The notes: a model not told the origin generated them from the letters alone. A stretch of 64,000 bases of DNA from Paenibacillus aceris (GCF_017874035.1 NZ_JAGGKV010000007.1:264414-328413), one strand, 5' to 3'. Shown: positions 50,686 to 62,339, numbered from the stretch's first letter. A program made the numbers and translations.

Positions 50686-51270
50686 ATGAGTAACGAATAC
50701 ACACTCAAAATCACCACAGAACAAGCACGCGAAATGCCGATGGTGGATTTGGCGTTTGAATTATTGAAATCGGCGAATACGCCGTTTTATTACCGTGACT
50801 TGATGGCAGAAATTGCAAAAATTAAAGGGTTATCTGAGCAGAATGTGATGCAAGTGATTGCCCAACTATATACGGAAATCAACATCGATGGACGTTTCGC
50901 TTGCGTAGGTACAAATCTATGGGGCTTGAAACGTTGGTATCCTGTCGAGAAATCAGACGATGCAGTAGGTAACGCTAAGCGTCCAAGAATCATTAACGAT
51001 GAAGACGATGATCTGGATGAGGACATCTACGCTGAGGAAGAGGATACATACGCAGAGGAAGACGAGTACGATGCATTTGGTACTGAATCCGAAGAAGAGG
51101 AAGAAGCGGAAGAGGATACTGAATTCTTTGAGGATGAAGAGATCGAAGAGGATCTTGGCGAAGAAGGCATTGAAGAGTCTGACGAAGAGGAAGACAATGA
51201 TCTGGACGAAGATTCCGATCTGGATGAAGATGATTCCGATTTGGATGAAGAGGATGACGACGACAAATAA
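50686..51270 (+). CDS. rpoE: RNA polymerase delta subunit
   Basis: A 194-residue protein. The N-terminal HARE/wHTH domain (about 1-90: MVDLAFELLKSANTPFYYRDLMAEIAKI and GRFACVGTNLWGLKRWYP) is followed by a 95-residue tail almost wholly Asp/Glu, the disordered acidic arm. Delta increases polymerase recycling and initiating-NTP sensitivity in Firmicutes. Slightly longer than the B. subtilis protein because of the tail. As in Bacilli it precedes pyrG. Confidence 0.95.
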   Translation: MSNEYTLKITTEQAREMPMVDLAFELLKSANTPFYYRDLMAEIAKIKGLSEQNVMQVIAQLYTEINIDGRFACVGTNLWGLKRWYPVEKSDDAVGNAKRPRIINDEDDDLDEDIYAEEEDTYAEEDEYDAFGTESEEEEEAEEDTEFFEDEEIEEDLGEEGIEESDEEEDNDLDEDSDLDEDDSDLDEEDDDDK

Positions 51271-51351
51271 CTTGTCTTGACAGCCGCTACCCGTTCAGAG
51301 TAAACTATTGCATGGGCTTTAAAAGAATCTTAACAAATCGCGCAAGCGTTC

Positions 51352-51390
51352 AAAAAGTGCCCCGTCTACACACGGGTGTCACTTTTTTTT
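51352..51390 (+). terminator. intrinsic terminator of rpoE
   Basis: AAAAAGTGCCCCGT pairs with ACGGGTGTCACTTTTT (small bulges) and is followed by T8. Confidence 0.85.
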
Positions 51391-51433
51391 GTTTTCAGGC
51401 TGTTTTTTTCACTATATTTTCATGAAAACCCTC

Positions 51434-51505
51434 ATTTAGTAGAAACTAAATCCGAGGCAGTGACATCACGACAACGATAGCGAATGCTTACGGTGTAAGC
51501 TTTTT
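51434..51505 (+). promoter_or_regulatory. pyrG leader with inverted repeat and terminator-like hairpin
   Basis: ATTTAGT-AGAA-ACTAAAT (51434-51451) is a perfect inverted repeat. Downstream GCTTAC-GGT-GTAAGC (51486-51500) is followed by TTTTT, a short terminator-like hairpin 86 bp before pyrG. CTP-controlled attenuation is known for Bacillus pyrG, but the G-rich initial transcript used there is not seen, so a role here is a guess. Confidence 0.4.
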
Positions 51506-51579
51506 GCATAGAAAGACAGAAGCCAGTTATCTGGCGAAAACGAAGCTTATGCTTACGATTTTAACTAAAAAACACTTAG

Positions 51580-53193
<1,614 letters not shown>

Positions 53194-53261
53194 CTCGTTG
53201 TGTTAGGTGCCTCCTGAAAAACAACTTATTTGTAAAAGTTTTCAATTTGGCCCTCTCTCAT

Positions 53262-53290
53262 GAAGGAGAATGAAAATGAATAGCGAATAC
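53262..53290 (+). promoter_or_regulatory. candidate sigma-H promoter of spo0F
   Basis: GAAGGAGAA (53262-53270), an 11-bp spacer and AGCGAATAC (53282-53290) match the sigma-H consensus (RnAGGAwww and RnnGAATww), with single deviations. Sigma-H control of spo0F is established in B. subtilis. Confidence 0.6.
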
Positions 53291-53358
53291 CTTATATACT
53301 TTATTTATCTGTGAAGTTTAGGGGATTTGTTATTCGTTTTCGGGAGGGAACTAGGCTG

Positions 53359-53751
53359 ATGAAGAAAAAGGTACTGATTGTCGATGATCAAAATGGAATT
53401 CGTGTTCTGCTAATGGAGGTTTTCAGCAACGAAGGATATGATACCTACCAAGCCTCTAATGGTAAACTGGCTTTAGAAATTGTCAAAAACTCTTCGCCTG
53501 ACCTACTATTATTGGATATGAAAATTCCCGGTATGGACGGCCTCGATATTTTGAAACATGTTAAAGCGATCGATGCTTCTATCAAAGTAATCATGATGAC
53601 GGCATATGGAGAGCTCGACATGATTAAAGAAGCGACGGATCTCGGCGCCATTATGCATTTCACGAAGCCTTTTGATATTGATGAGTTGCGCATGGCGGTT
53701 AATATGCAGTTAAATAATGAATCAAGCAGTGGTTTTGCAGTGGGATCCTAG
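53359..53751 (+). CDS. spo0F: sporulation phosphorelay response regulator Spo0F
   Basis: A 130-residue stand-alone receiver. Acidic pocket VDD (residues 9-10), phospho-acceptor Asp53 in [13 protein letters not shown], Thr81 in MMTAYGE and Lys103 in FTKPFD, each one number below B. subtilis Spo0F. It carries phosphate from sporulation kinases to Spo0B. The position between pyrG and fbaA is the same as in B. subtilis, which supports the name over other single-domain receivers. ATG at 53359; the longer frame has no ribosome binding site. Confidence 0.92.
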   Translation: MKKKVLIVDDQNGIRVLLMEVFSNEGYDTYQASNGKLALEIVKNSSPDLLLLDMKIPGMDGLDILKHVKAIDASIKVIMMTAYGELDMIKEATDLGAIMHFTKPFDIDELRMAVNMQLNNESSSGFAVGS

Positions 53752-53768
53752 TCATAGGGTCTTTTTTT
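53744..53768 (+). terminator. intrinsic terminator overlapping the spo0F stop
   Basis: GATCCTA-GTCA-TAGGGTC is followed by seven T. The spo0F TAG (53749-53751) is inside the hairpin. Confidence 0.8.
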
Positions 53769-53791
53769 GTGGCTGAGAAGCATGGGCTTGG

Positions 53792-53820
53792 TTATCATTT
53801 GAAAATATATGTGCTATAAT
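53792..53820 (+). promoter_or_regulatory. extended -10 promoter of fbaA
   Basis: TTATCA (53792-53797), a 17-bp spacer and TGCTATAAT (-10 at 53815-53820). It excludes the in-frame start at 53809. Confidence 0.8.
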
Positions 53821-53883
53821 AACTCAGGTATGACAAGAGCGGTCTACGCAAAACTACAAAAAGGTTCTAGGAGGAAGAGAAAC

Positions 53884-54738
53884 ATGGCATTGGTTTCAAT
53901 GAATGAGTTTTTACCTAAGGCAAAAGCGAACAAATTCGCGGTGGGTCAATTTAACATGAACAACCTTGAATTTGCTCAAGCGATTGTGGAAGCGGCAATG
54001 GAACTGAAATCCCCTTTCATTTACGGTGTTAGCGAAGGCGCACTGAAATATATGGGTATCGAATTTACAGTAGCAATTGCGGAAGCAGCAGCGAAAAAAT
54101 CCGGTTTGCCGATCGCTTTGCACTTAGATCACGGCAGCTCCTTTGAAGTAGCAATGAAATGTATCCGCGCAGGATTCAGCTCCGTTATGTTCGATGGCTC
54201 TCACTATTCTTTCGAAGAAAACATCCGCTTGACTAAAGAAGTTGTTAAAGCTGCTCGTGCAATGGGCGTTTCCGTTGAGGGTGAGCTTGGAACAATCGGC
54301 GGCGTTGAGGATGACATCTCGGTGGACGAAGAGCATGCTAACCTTGCAAAACCAGAAGAAGCTATCCGTTTCTACGAAGAAACAGGCGTTGACTGTCTGG
54401 CTATCGCAGTAGGTACAGCACACGGTATGTACGCTGGCGAGCCTAACATTCATTTTGATATTATCGAGCAAGTTTCCAAAGCGATTCCAGTTCCGGTTGT
54501 ATTGCACGGCGGATCCGGCGTACCTGACGAAATGATCCGCAAATCGATCGCTGCAGGCGTTGGTAAAATCAACGTAAACACTGAAAACCAAGTGGCATGC
54601 ACAGAAACGATCCGCGCGGTTCTGAACAAGGACGCAAAAATTTATGATCCTCGTAAATATCTCACCCCAGCTCGCAACGCAATGGTCGAAGTTGTAAAAT
54701 CCAAAATTCAATTGTTCGGAAGCAGCAACCAAGCTTAA
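53884..54738 (+). CDS. fbaA: class II fructose-bisphosphate aldolase
   Basis: A 284-residue zinc aldolase. Metal and substrate sites: LHLDHGSSFE, GELGTIGGVEDD, CLAIAVGTAHGMY and VLHGGSGVPD, then KINVNTENQ. It splits fructose-1,6-bisphosphate in glycolysis and forms it in gluconeogenesis. AGGAGGAAGAG precedes the ATG at 53884. It has its own promoter; B. subtilis tal, which follows fbaA there, is absent here. Confidence 0.96.
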   Translation: MALVSMNEFLPKAKANKFAVGQFNMNNLEFAQAIVEAAMELKSPFIYGVSEGALKYMGIEFTVAIAEAAAKKSGLPIALHLDHGSSFEVAMKCIRAGFSSVMFDGSHYSFEENIRLTKEVVKAARAMGVSVEGELGTIGGVEDDISVDEEHANLAKPEEAIRFYEETGVDCLAIAVGTAHGMYAGEPNIHFDIIEQVSKAIPVPVVLHGGSGVPDEMIRKSIAAGVGKINVNTENQVACTETIRAVLNKDAKIYDPRKYLTPARNAMVEVVKSKIQLFGSSNQA

Positions 54739-54777
54739 TTTTAATTGTATAGATGCAGTGGGAAATGCAGTAAGGAG

Positions 54778-54810
54778 CAGACGGCGGATGATGAAATTAT
54801 CCATCGTCTG
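54778..54810 (+). terminator. hairpin downstream of fbaA
   Basis: CAGACG...GGAT pairs with ATCC...CGTCTG. The T-tract is poor, so it is a likely but imperfect terminator. Confidence 0.55.
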
Positions 54811-54978
54811 TGTTCTTACGGGCGTTTCCTTCTTCTGTTTTTTGTCTTTTGTTCTATATGTGAGCTGTAAGCGTTTTTTATTATTATGTTTTTATATGTT
54901 GTTATAGCCCTTTTTATATTCTTAGAAGATTGTGGAGTTTGCGTTTGCAGGAAGGCACCTGGATTTAGGGGGAGAATG

Positions 54979-56241
54979 ATGTTGGAGAAATTAATGGTGG
55001 TCGGGGGACGTCCACTGCGTGGGACCGTTCAAATTAGCGGAGCTAAGAATAGTGCCGTTGCACTTATTCCAGCTGCGATTCTTGCTGAAACGCCGGTAAC
55101 GTTGGATAATCTGCCGCATTTGAGTGATGTGGCTACATATACAGAAATTTTGTCGGATTTAGGAGCTACCATCGATTGGAATGAAGATCGGATGACCATT
55201 GATCCAAGCCGGATGAAGTCGCTTCCGATGCCTAACGGAAAAGTTAAGAAATTGAGAGCCTCCTACTATTTGATGGGAGCGTTGCTTGGAAGGTTCGGGG
55301 AAGCGAACATCGGTCTTCCGGGTGGTTGTAATTTCGAACCGCGTCCGATCGATTTGCATATCAAAGGCTTCGAAGCATTAGGAGCTGAAGTGAGCAATGA
55401 GAATGGCGCTTTAAGAATTCGGGCCAAAGAGCTTCGCGGCGCGAAAATCTACTTGGATATGGCGAGTGTTGGAGCTACGATTAATATCATGTTGGCGGCC
55501 TCACGGGCGAAAGGCAATACGATTATTGAAAATGCGGCGAAAGAGCCTGAAATTATAGATGTGGCTACACTTTTAAACTCGATGGGTGCAAAAATTAAGG
55601 GAGCCGGTACGGATACCATTCGGATCGAAGGAGTTACGGAAATGCATGGCTGCCGTCATTCCATCATACCTGACCGTATCCAAGCGGGGACGTATATGAT
55701 TGCTGCAGCGGCAACGCGTGGCGATGTGACGGTTGATAACGTCATTCCTAAACATATGGAGGCTCTAACGGCAAAGCTTCAAGAAATGGGTGTACATATC
55801 TACGAGATGGACGAGTCCATTCGTGTAGTAGGTCAGCCAGAATACTCGAGTGTCGATGTAAAAGCATTAATTTATCCAGGCTTTGCAACGGATCTGCAAT
55901 CTCCGATGGCAAGCTTGCTGTGTCAAGCCAGAGGAGTTAGTATATTAACGGATCACGTGTACAGCAATCGTTTTAAGCATATTCCTGAGCTCGTGCGGAT
56001 GGGAGCGAAGATGAAAGTCGAAGGACGTTCGGCGATCATCGAGGGGTCACAGCTCAGCTCGGCTAAGGTCAGAGCAACGGATTTGAGAGCGGGAGCTTCC
56101 CTGGTGCTGGCCGGTCTTAGTGTAAGAACTGGCGGTATCACTGAGGTGTCCGGGGTTGAGTTTATTGACCGCGGGTATGAGAACTTGGTGTTCAATCTGT
56201 CCTCCCTTGGAGCCGAGGTTTGGCGCGAGAGCGAGGAGTAA
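54979..56241 (+). CDS. murA: UDP-N-acetylglucosamine 1-carboxyvinyltransferase
   Basis: A protein of about 420 residues catalysing the first committed step of peptidoglycan synthesis. Lys23-Asn24 in ISGAKNSAV and the catalytic Cys117 in [13 protein letters not shown], the fosfomycin target, are present, as is [16 protein letters not shown] near the C-terminus. The locus (fbaA-murA-rho) fits the second Bacilli paralogue (murZ/murAB). Two ATGs (54976, 54979) follow GGGGGAGA; the second has better spacing. Confidence 0.92.
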   Translation: MLEKLMVVGGRPLRGTVQISGAKNSAVALIPAAILAETPVTLDNLPHLSDVATYTEILSDLGATIDWNEDRMTIDPSRMKSLPMPNGKVKKLRASYYLMGALLGRFGEANIGLPGGCNFEPRPIDLHIKGFEALGAEVSNENGALRIRAKELRGAKIYLDMASVGATINIMLAASRAKGNTIIENAAKEPEIIDVATLLNSMGAKIKGAGTDTIRIEGVTEMHGCRHSIIPDRIQAGTYMIAAAATRGDVTVDNVIPKHMEALTAKLQEMGVHIYEMDESIRVVGQPEYSSVDVKALIYPGFATDLQSPMASLLCQARGVSILTDHVYSNRFKHIPELVRMGAKMKVEGRSAIIEGSQLSSAKVRATDLRAGASLVLAGLSVRTGGITEVSGVEFIDRGYENLVFNLSSLGAEVWRESEE

Positions 56242-56310
56242 GGAATAAAGTTCCAAACAACAGGCAATGCTAGAATCCAATTGAAAATTTAATAGTTTGG
56301 TGGTTGAAAC

Positions 56311-57609
56311 ATGAGCATGCAGCTTGCTGAGCTTGAAGTACTCAAGCTTACTGAATTATATAAACTAGCTAAGAAACATCAGATTCCATATTACGGTACG
56401 CTGAAGAAAAAAGAACTCATCTTTGCAATTTTACGTGCACAAGCTGCTGAAAGTGGTCTAATGTTTATGCAAGGTGTCCTTGAGATCCTTCAAGAGGGCT
56501 TCGGTTTCTTGCGTCCAATTAACTATCTTCCAAGCTCAGAAGACATTTATATTTCTGCGTCCCAGATTCGCAAATTTGATTTGCGCTCAGGGGACATTGT
56601 ATCGGGCAAATGCCGTCCGCCTAAGGAGAATGAGCGCTATTTCGGGCTTCTTCAGGTTGAAGCGGTGAATGGCGAGAAACCGGAAACAGCTGCTGAGCGG
56701 CTTCATTTCCCGGCTTTGACGCCTCTCTATCCTGACACGCGCATTACGCTGGAGACGGAGCCTAACAAAATTTCCATGCGCATCATGGATTTGCTTGCTC
56801 CTGTAGGGCTGGGCCAACGCGGCTTGATTGTAGCGCCGCCTAAGGCAGGTAAAACGTTACTGCTTAAAGAGATCGCAAACAGTATTTCCACCAACTACCC
56901 TGACATTGAGCTTTTCGTTTTGCTAATTGATGAGCGTCCAGAGGAAGTTACGGATATGCAGCGTTCTGTGAAAGGCGAGGTTGTTGCATCTACCTTTGAT
57001 GAACTGCCTGAGAATCACATTAAGGTTGCCGAGCTAGTCCTAGAACGCGCTATGCGTCTAGTTGAACATAAGAAAGACGTTGTCATTTTGTTGGACAGCA
57101 TCACCCGTTTGGCTAGGGCTTATAACCTTGTAGTTCCGCCAACAGGCCGGACACTATCTGGTGGTATCGATCCTGGAGCATTTCATCGTCCGAAGCGTTT
57201 CTTCGGGGCTGCCCGTAACATTGAAGAAGGCGGCAGCTTGACGATTCTTGCTACGGCACTCGTAGAAACGGGTTCGCGTATGGACGACGTCATTTATGAG
57301 GAATTTAAAGGGACAGGGAATCTTGAGCTTCATCTGGATCGTAAAATGGCGGAACGCCGTATTTTCCCTGCTATTGATATTCGCAGATCCGGCACGCGCC
57401 GTGAAGAAGCGCTTCTGAGCAAGGATGAACTCGAGAAGGTATGGGCGCTTCGCAAAGGTATGAACGATTCCCACGAATATACCGAGTCCTTCATCAAGAA
57501 GCTTGCCGAAGCAAAGACGAATCAGGAGTTCCTGGATTCTTTGGCTTCCCCTTCAACAGGCGCTTCATCAGGTGCAAGCAAAGGGAAAGTGAAAAACTCC
57601 GCGTCTTAA
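56311..57609 (+). CDS. rho: transcription termination factor Rho
   Basis: A 432-residue hexameric RNA helicase. The N-terminal Rho_N domain ([25 protein letters not shown]) and the cold-shock-like RNA-binding domain ([21 protein letters not shown]) precede the ATPase with Walker [16 protein letters not shown], Walker [17 protein letters not shown], and the Q-loop/R-loop regions around [20 protein letters not shown]. The C-terminus has a Ser/Ala/Gly/Lys tail. Ribosome binding site is weak. Confidence 0.97.
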   Translation: MSMQLAELEVLKLTELYKLAKKHQIPYYGTLKKKELIFAILRAQAAESGLMFMQGVLEILQEGFGFLRPINYLPSSEDIYISASQIRKFDLRSGDIVSGKCRPPKENERYFGLLQVEAVNGEKPETAAERLHFPALTPLYPDTRITLETEPNKISMRIMDLLAPVGLGQRGLIVAPPKAGKTLLLKEIANSISTNYPDIELFVLLIDERPEEVTDMQRSVKGEVVASTFDELPENHIKVAELVLERAMRLVEHKKDVVILLDSITRLARAYNLVVPPTGRTLSGGIDPGAFHRPKRFFGAARNIEEGGSLTILATALVETGSRMDDVIYEEFKGTGNLELHLDRKMAERRIFPAIDIRRSGTRREEALLSKDELEKVWALRKGMNDSHEYTESFIKKLAEAKTNQEFLDSLASPSTGASSGASKGKVKNSAS

Positions 57610-57651
57610 GCGATGTGGAAGATGCCTTAATGCATAAAGAGGAGTACCGTT

Positions 57652-58926
57652 ATGAATTTGGTTTATTCAGACTCACAAGGAAACGTTTTCGATCATCCCG
57701 ATTATTTGGCGCTTGGTCGAAACGCTGAAATGATAACAGAAATTATGGAAGACGAGCTGATTCCGCTGCCCGAAGGGGCAACACTTGTCAGTCTTCCTTT
57801 TACACGGCCGGTAGGGATTGACGCCGAGACTGGCGACATGAAGCTTGTGCCGGGTGACTATCACGCCGTTGGCGCACTGCTGCCTCAGGGCTTCACGCGG
57901 CTGCTGCTTCCCGGTTATGTCAAATCGGACAAGACCAAGGCGCTGCCACTGTTCGGTTATACGGCCGTTGTATGGAAGGATGACGCCTTCTATGTAGCCG
58001 CTCGTCTGACGGATAATCCGTACTTCTGGAATCCGATTCATTGCGATGTTACGGAGCTTGAGTCTCAGGTTAAGACCTTGACGGCTAAGTATCCGGAAAA
58101 TCGCCTGTATGCACACTTATCGAACTGTGCACTTGGCTATGAGTGTTTGACGGCATCCAACACGTTTCTCCAGCGTTGGGAAGGGGCCGTTCCGGTCTCC
58201 TACTCTTGCAACGCAGGCTGCTTCGGATGTATATCAGAACAGCCTGATGAGAGCGGCTTCGTGGCGCCACAGACACGAATGAACTTCAAGCCTCAGCTTG
58301 AAGAGATCACCCAGATCATGCTGGAGCATCTGCGTACACCGGAGAGCATCATCTCCTTCGGTCAAGGATGTGAAGGGGAGCCCAGCACACAGGCTGCGCT
58401 CATTATTCCGGCTATCAAGCAGGTGCGTGAGCAGACGAAGATGGGCTACATTAACATCAACACGAATGCAGGCTTGACTGATCATATCCGCGGCATCGTA
58501 GACGCGGGGCTTGATCTAATGCGCGTTAGTACGATCAGTGCTTTGGATGATCACTACAACGCTTATTACAAGCCAAGAGCATATACACTCAAGAATGTGG
58601 AGAAATCTCTTCGCTACGCTACGGATAAAGGCGTCATCACCTCAATCAACTATCTCGTTTTTCCAGGTGTAACCGATCGGGAAGAAGAGATTGAGGCTAT
58701 GATCGAATTTGTACGAAGAACCGGATTAAAATTAATTCAATTGCGCAACCTGAATATTGATCCTGAAAGTTATTTAGGGATTATCCCTAAAGCTCGCGGA
58801 GAGCTGCTTGGAATGAAGCAAATGATCGAAATTTTCGAGCAGGAATTGCCGGATGTTGTGCTTGGATCTTACTCGCATACGCCAAAGTTCTACACCAGCG
58901 ACAGAAATGCGACAATGGTTCTCTGA
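57652..58926 (+). CDS. radical SAM protein of unknown function
   Basis: A 424-residue protein. An N-terminal 180-residue domain without recognised motifs is followed by a radical SAM core with CNAGCFGC (CxxxCxxC) near residue 187, FGQGCEGEPS (the GGE-like SAM-binding segment) and NINTNAGLT. The C-terminus ends YSHTPKFYTSDRNATMVL. The iron-sulfur cluster would cleave S-adenosylmethionine, but the substrate is unknown. GAGGAG precedes the ATG. It sits 42 bp after rho and before rpmE, a place occupied by no such gene in B. subtilis. Confidence 0.85.
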   Translation: MNLVYSDSQGNVFDHPDYLALGRNAEMITEIMEDELIPLPEGATLVSLPFTRPVGIDAETGDMKLVPGDYHAVGALLPQGFTRLLLPGYVKSDKTKALPLFGYTAVVWKDDAFYVAARLTDNPYFWNPIHCDVTELESQVKTLTAKYPENRLYAHLSNCALGYECLTASNTFLQRWEGAVPVSYSCNAGCFGCISEQPDESGFVAPQTRMNFKPQLEEITQIMLEHLRTPESIISFGQGCEGEPSTQAALIIPAIKQVREQTKMGYININTNAGLTDHIRGIVDAGLDLMRVSTISALDDHYNAYYKPRAYTLKNVEKSLRYATDKGVITSINYLVFPGVTDREEEIEAMIEFVRRTGLKLIQLRNLNIDPESYLGIIPKARGELLGMKQMIEIFEQELPDVVLGSYSHTPKFYTSDRNATMVL

Positions 58927-58952
58927 GAAAGAGTTTTCCAATCGATTTTCCA

Positions 58953-58982
58953 TTGCAATAGGACTTCCGGGTATGCTACAAT
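58953..58982 (+). promoter_or_regulatory. extended -10 promoter of rpmE
   Basis: TTGCAA (58953-58958), an 18-bp spacer and TGCTACAAT (-10 at 58977-58982), 63 bp before rpmE. Confidence 0.7.
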
Positions 58983-59045
58983 GCAAAAGTACGTCCATTA
59001 ACTCTGTTTCAGCAAATGATTCAGGGCGGAAAGAGGTGAACCAAC

Positions 59046-59243
59046 ATGAAAGCAGGTATTCATCCTACTTATCATGCAACCACAGTGACTTGCGCTTGTG
59101 GTAATGTGTTCGAAACGGGTTCAATCAAGCAAAATCTTCGTGTTGAGATTTGCTCGAATTGCCATCCTTTCTACACTGGTAAACAAAAGTTTATCGATGT
59201 AGGCGGCCGTGTCGACAAGTTCAAAAAGAAATACGGAATCTAA
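59046..59243 (+). CDS. rpmE: 50S ribosomal protein L31, zinc form
   Basis: A 65-residue protein. It begins [10 protein letters not shown], has cysteines in TCACGN and [14 protein letters not shown], and ends DKFKKKYG. The four cysteines mark the C+ (zinc-binding) form; the zinc-free paralogue YtiA is not in the window. GGAAAGAGGTG precedes the ATG. Confidence 0.97.
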   Translation: MKAGIHPTYHATTVTCACGNVFETGSIKQNLRVEICSNCHPFYTGKQKFIDVGGRVDKFKKKYGI

Positions 59244-59334
59244 TTGGTATCAATTTCTTTGCTGCCAATCAGCATAAGACATCCTTCCTTGGTCATCCTA
59301 AGTTTAGACTTAGAGTCCAATGGGAGGTGTTTTT

Positions 59335-59748
59335 ATGTTCAGGGGTATGCTTAGAATAACAGCAGCAATCCTGCTTACCATGAGCTTAGTTGGATGCGGC
59401 ATTAGTTCGGGTAACAAAAACCCGCCGCAGACGGATGATGCCAAGTATAAAGCACAGAACTACAAGAGGGACGGATATTTAGGAATCACCAGTGTGAATC
59501 CGAACGACCCGCTTAACCCTACGTATCATCACTATGAGGATGATTCGAACTTAATGAAAGCTGTTCTCTCGCAGTTTCAAGGGATTGAGAAATCCAATAT
59601 CGCTATTAACGGACCGAATGCTAGGGTGAAAATTAAGCCGAAACCGAATTTGACGGCAGCCCAGGTTGAAGAGCTGCGCTCTCAAGCCCAAAATGCCTTA
59701 GATACCAATATGCCGCGTTACAAAGTTACTGTGAAAATGACACCTTAA
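59335..59748 (+). CDS. small lipoprotein, possibly YhcN/YlaJ-like
   Basis: A protein of about 137 residues with a lipoprotein signal peptide ending in the lipobox LVGC (Cys near residue 20). The mature part has a flexible linker, DGYLGITSVNPNDPLNPTYHH, and a C-terminal alpha/beta module, NIAINGPNARVKIKPKPNLTAAQVEELR to YKVTVKMTP. The module resembles the repeating domain of YhcN/YlaJ sporulation lipoproteins, with moderate confidence. GGGAGGTG is seven bases before ATG 59335. Confidence 0.75.
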   Translation: MFRGMLRITAAILLTMSLVGCGISSGNKNPPQTDDAKYKAQNYKRDGYLGITSVNPNDPLNPTYHHYEDDSNLMKAVLSQFQGIEKSNIAINGPNARVKIKPKPNLTAAQVEELRSQAQNALDTNMPRYKVTVKMTP

Positions 59749-59780
59749 GTCGTAATCTTCAGGTAGATTTTCCCCCTTAG

Positions 59781-59809
59781 TTGCTATTTACATGTGAATA
59801 AGCTATACT
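59781..59809 (+). promoter_or_regulatory. promoter of the SRP RNA gene
   Basis: TTGCTA (59781-59786), a 17-bp spacer and TATACT (59804-59809). It places the transcript start near 59816. Confidence 0.8.
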
Positions 59810-59816
59810 ATTTTTA

Positions 59817-60083
59817 CTGTGCTAGACGGGGAGGTAGCGGTGCCCTGTAACTCGCAATCCGCTGTAGCGAGGTTGAATTCCTGTTAGCGGTACTGTGATG
59901 TGAGGTCTGGCTCTTACACGTGGTGTTGAGAGTTGGGTCCTTCGCAATGGATGCTCATGAATCCGGTCAGGTCCGGAAGGAAGCAGCCGTAAGTGAGATT
60001 TTCCATGTGCCGAAGGGCTGCCTGACTTGAGCCAACGATAAGAGTTCGCTTGTATCACTTTATCAATAACAGGTGCACGGTTT
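59817..60083 (+). ncRNA. ffs: signal recognition particle RNA, Bacillus large type
   Basis: The Alu-domain segment GGTGCCCTGTAACTCGC (from about 59840) and the S-domain tetraloop/Ffh-binding block GTCCGGAAGGAAGCAGC (from about 59972) are both present. The 5' GTGC can pair with GCAC near 60075. A length of about 265 nt corresponds to the B. subtilis scr RNA (271 nt). As there, dnaX follows. The exact ends are estimated. Confidence 0.95.
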
Positions 60084-60111
60084 ATTTTAAACCAATATGA
60101 ATTTGAACTAG

Positions 60112-60137
60112 AACGCCAGCTTGCAGGGCGTTTTTTC
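60112..60137 (+). terminator. intrinsic terminator of the SRP RNA
   Basis: AACGCC pairs with GGCGTT, followed by TTTTTTC. Confidence 0.8.
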
Positions 60138-60195
60138 TTTTGCCTAAAGAAGGAGAATTCTGACACCGGGGAGGGCTTCTTTGCTTGATCCTCTA

Positions 60196-60224
60196 TTTCA
60201 TCCCCAGGTGGGTTATAGTATAAT
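60196..60224 (+). promoter_or_regulatory. possible promoter of dnaX
   Basis: A perfect TATAAT (60219-60224) with a weak TTTCAT -35 (60196-60201) at 17 bp. Confidence 0.55.
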
Positions 60225-60265
60225 GGATTCAGTCATTCCACGCAGGGATTATTGGAGAGGAAACT

Positions 60266-62002
60266 ATGGCACATATTGCTCTATATCGAACGTGGAGGTC
60301 TCAGACGTTTCGTGAAGTTGTCGGTCAGAAACATATCACGCAGACACTGCAGAATTCTTTGCGAGAAAATCGCCTTACCCATGCTTATTTGTTCAACGGT
60401 CCACGGGGAACAGGAAAGACAAGTACGGCCAAAATATTAGCCAAAGCAGTTAACTGCTTAAACGGTCCGGCTGAGGAGCCATGCAATGCGTGCTCCGCAT
60501 GTGAACGGATTACGGATGGCGCAGTCATGGATGTGGTCGAAATCGATGCTGCTTCCAACCGCGGTGTTGAAGAAATTCGGGATATTCGGGATAAAGTGAA
60601 GTATGCCCCTACGGAAGTCAGGCAGAAGGTCTACATCATTGATGAAGTGCACATGCTTACCACGGAGGCTTTCAACGCCCTGCTTAAGACGCTTGAAGAG
60701 CCGCCGGCCCACGTCATGTTCGTATTAGCTACGACCGAGCCGCACAAGATTCCAGCGACGATTATTTCTCGTTGCCAGCGTTTTGACTTTCGACGGGTTT
60801 CGATGGATGATCAGGTGCAGCGGCTGAAATATATTTGTGATCAGGAACAGATCTCGATTAACGAGGAAGCTCTTCATTATATTGCAAGATTATCCGATGG
60901 CGGGATGCGCGATGCGCTTAGTCTGCTCGATCAGGCAACGTCTTTTGCCACGGGCGAAGTGCAGCTCGCTGACATTTTATCCATCACCGGCGGTGTGGCT
61001 TCCGATCAATTCAAGAAGCTTGTGCTTTATATCAAAGACAAAAATCTTGGAGCCGCGCTAGAGCTTGTTGATACGTTCATGCAGGAAGGCAAAAGCGCTG
61101 ACAAATGCATCGAGAATTTGATTAATTACTTCCGTGATCTGCTCATGGTTCGCATGGTGCCGAATTCGCCGGTCATCGCCGAACGCGTTTTTGATATGCG
61201 CGAGCTCAGTGAAATTGCCAGTCACTTTACGCCAAGTGAAATGATGGGCATGATCGAAACGTTGAATCACTATCAGGGCGAAATGAAATACTCCGTACAA
61301 CCTCAAACGCTGCTAGAAATCTCTATTATGAAAATGTGCGGCGGCCACAGAGAAGAAGGAAGTCCTTCTGTAAGCCAAACGGCGGATGCAGGAAGCCGGA
61401 TGCCTCAAGGCGATCTTTTTGCCCAAATGACCCAGAAGCTCAAACAACTTGAAGATCAGATAGCCGGACTGGTAAAATCGGGAGTAACGGGTGTGCCGGC
61501 CGAAGCGAAGCCAGCTCCCAGAGTACCGGTGGCCTCCGCGCCGTCTAAAAAGTCAGGCATCAAATTGGATGGTTACTTGAAGGCTTCAGAGGGTCCGGAA
61601 ACCAAGGCGGCGCTGATGAAGTGGAGTCAGGTGTTAGGTCTAGTGAAGGAAAAGAAGATTACCGTCCATGCATGGTTTGTGAATGGTGATCTGGTATCGA
61701 TGCTGGACGATGTCATTTTGGTTGCTTTCAAAAATGAGATGCACCGCAACACCACGGAAAAACCGGAAAACAAGCTCATTATTGAGCAAGTGCTGACCTC
61801 TGTGTTCGGCAAGCCAATGCGGCTGCTTACGGTTATGCGCAAAGAGTGGGACGACGCCAAGAATGAAGCGACCAGCAGCCCTCCTGAAGTCATGGAACTC
61901 GTAGCGGATGAGGGTAGCCCAGGAGGTCCTCCCAAAGAAGAGTGGATTTCCGAAGCCATTCAATTGTTTGGCGAAGCGTTAGTGACCATTAAAGAAGACT
62001 AG
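60266..62002 (+). CDS. dnaX: DNA polymerase III subunit gamma/tau
   Basis: A 578-residue clamp-loader ATPase. Walker A is [15 protein letters not shown], the zinc site has cysteines in [13 protein letters not shown], and Walker B/sensor segments are [10 protein letters not shown] and [11 protein letters not shown] linker (about 360-430) precedes the tau C-terminal part that contacts the polymerase. I see no strong A-tract frameshift site within the gene. ATG at 60266 with GGAGAGG. First gene of the dnaX-yaaK-recR cluster. Confidence 0.96.
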   Translation: MAHIALYRTWRSQTFREVVGQKHITQTLQNSLRENRLTHAYLFNGPRGTGKTSTAKILAKAVNCLNGPAEEPCNACSACERITDGAVMDVVEIDAASNRGVEEIRDIRDKVKYAPTEVRQKVYIIDEVHMLTTEAFNALLKTLEEPPAHVMFVLATTEPHKIPATIISRCQRFDFRRVSMDDQVQRLKYICDQEQISINEEALHYIARLSDGGMRDALSLLDQATSFATGEVQLADILSITGGVASDQFKKLVLYIKDKNLGAALELVDTFMQEGKSADKCIENLINYFRDLLMVRMVPNSPVIAERVFDMRELSEIASHFTPSEMMGMIETLNHYQGEMKYSVQPQTLLEISIMKMCGGHREEGSPSVSQTADAGSRMPQGDLFAQMTQKLKQLEDQIAGLVKSGVTGVPAEAKPAPRVPVASAPSKKSGIKLDGYLKASEGPETKAALMKWSQVLGLVKEKKITVHAWFVNGDLVSMLDDVILVAFKNEMHRNTTEKPENKLIIEQVLTSVFGKPMRLLTVMRKEWDDAKNEATSSPPEVMELVADEGSPGGPPKEEWISEAIQLFGEALVTIKED

Positions 62003-62027
62003 ACTAACTACAAAGGAGCAAACGACT

Positions 62028-62339
62028 ATGAATAACATGAATCAAATGATGAAGCAAGTGAAGAAAATGCAAGAGCAAATGATGAAGGCTCAAGAAGAAC
62101 TAGGCACTAAAATCATTGAAGGTACAGCTGGCGGCGGTGTTGTTACTTGCGTCGTAAACGGACATAAGAAAGTGCAAAGCATTACAATCAAGCCTGAGGC
62201 TGTTGATCCAGACGATGTTGAAATGCTGCAAGATCTTGTTCTGACAGCAGTAAACGATGCAATGGCGAAAGCGGAAGAGATCGCAAATAAAGATATGGGC
62301 AAATTCACAGGCGGAATGAACATTCCTGGATTGTTCTAG
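62028..62339 (+). CDS. yaaK: YbaB/EbfC nucleoid-associated protein
   Basis: A 103-residue protein. N-terminal Met/Lys/Gln-rich helix ([22 protein letters not shown]), then [22 protein letters not shown] and a helix [17 protein letters not shown], then a GGMNIPGLF end. It binds DNA as a dimer and is nearly always between dnaX and recR, as here. AAAGGAG precedes the ATG. Confidence 0.95.
   Translation: MNNMNQMMKQVKKMQEQMMKAQEELGTKIIEGTAGGGVVTCVVNGHKKVQSITIKPEAVDPDDVEMLQDLVLTAVNDAMAKAEEIANKDMGKFTGGMNIPGLF

Noticed and set aside
51027..51266. Poly-serine frame on the minus strand
   Set aside because: It is the shadow of the Asp/Glu codons of the RNA polymerase delta tail.
53809..53883. Longer fbaA start
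   Set aside because: That ATG region overlaps the fbaA promoter -10, and AGGAGG precedes the ATG at 53884.
54886..54978. Longer murA start with a hydrophobic N-terminus
   Set aside because: MurA is cytosolic and begins at the conserved EKL segment; the GGGGGAGA ribosome binding site precedes 54976/54979.
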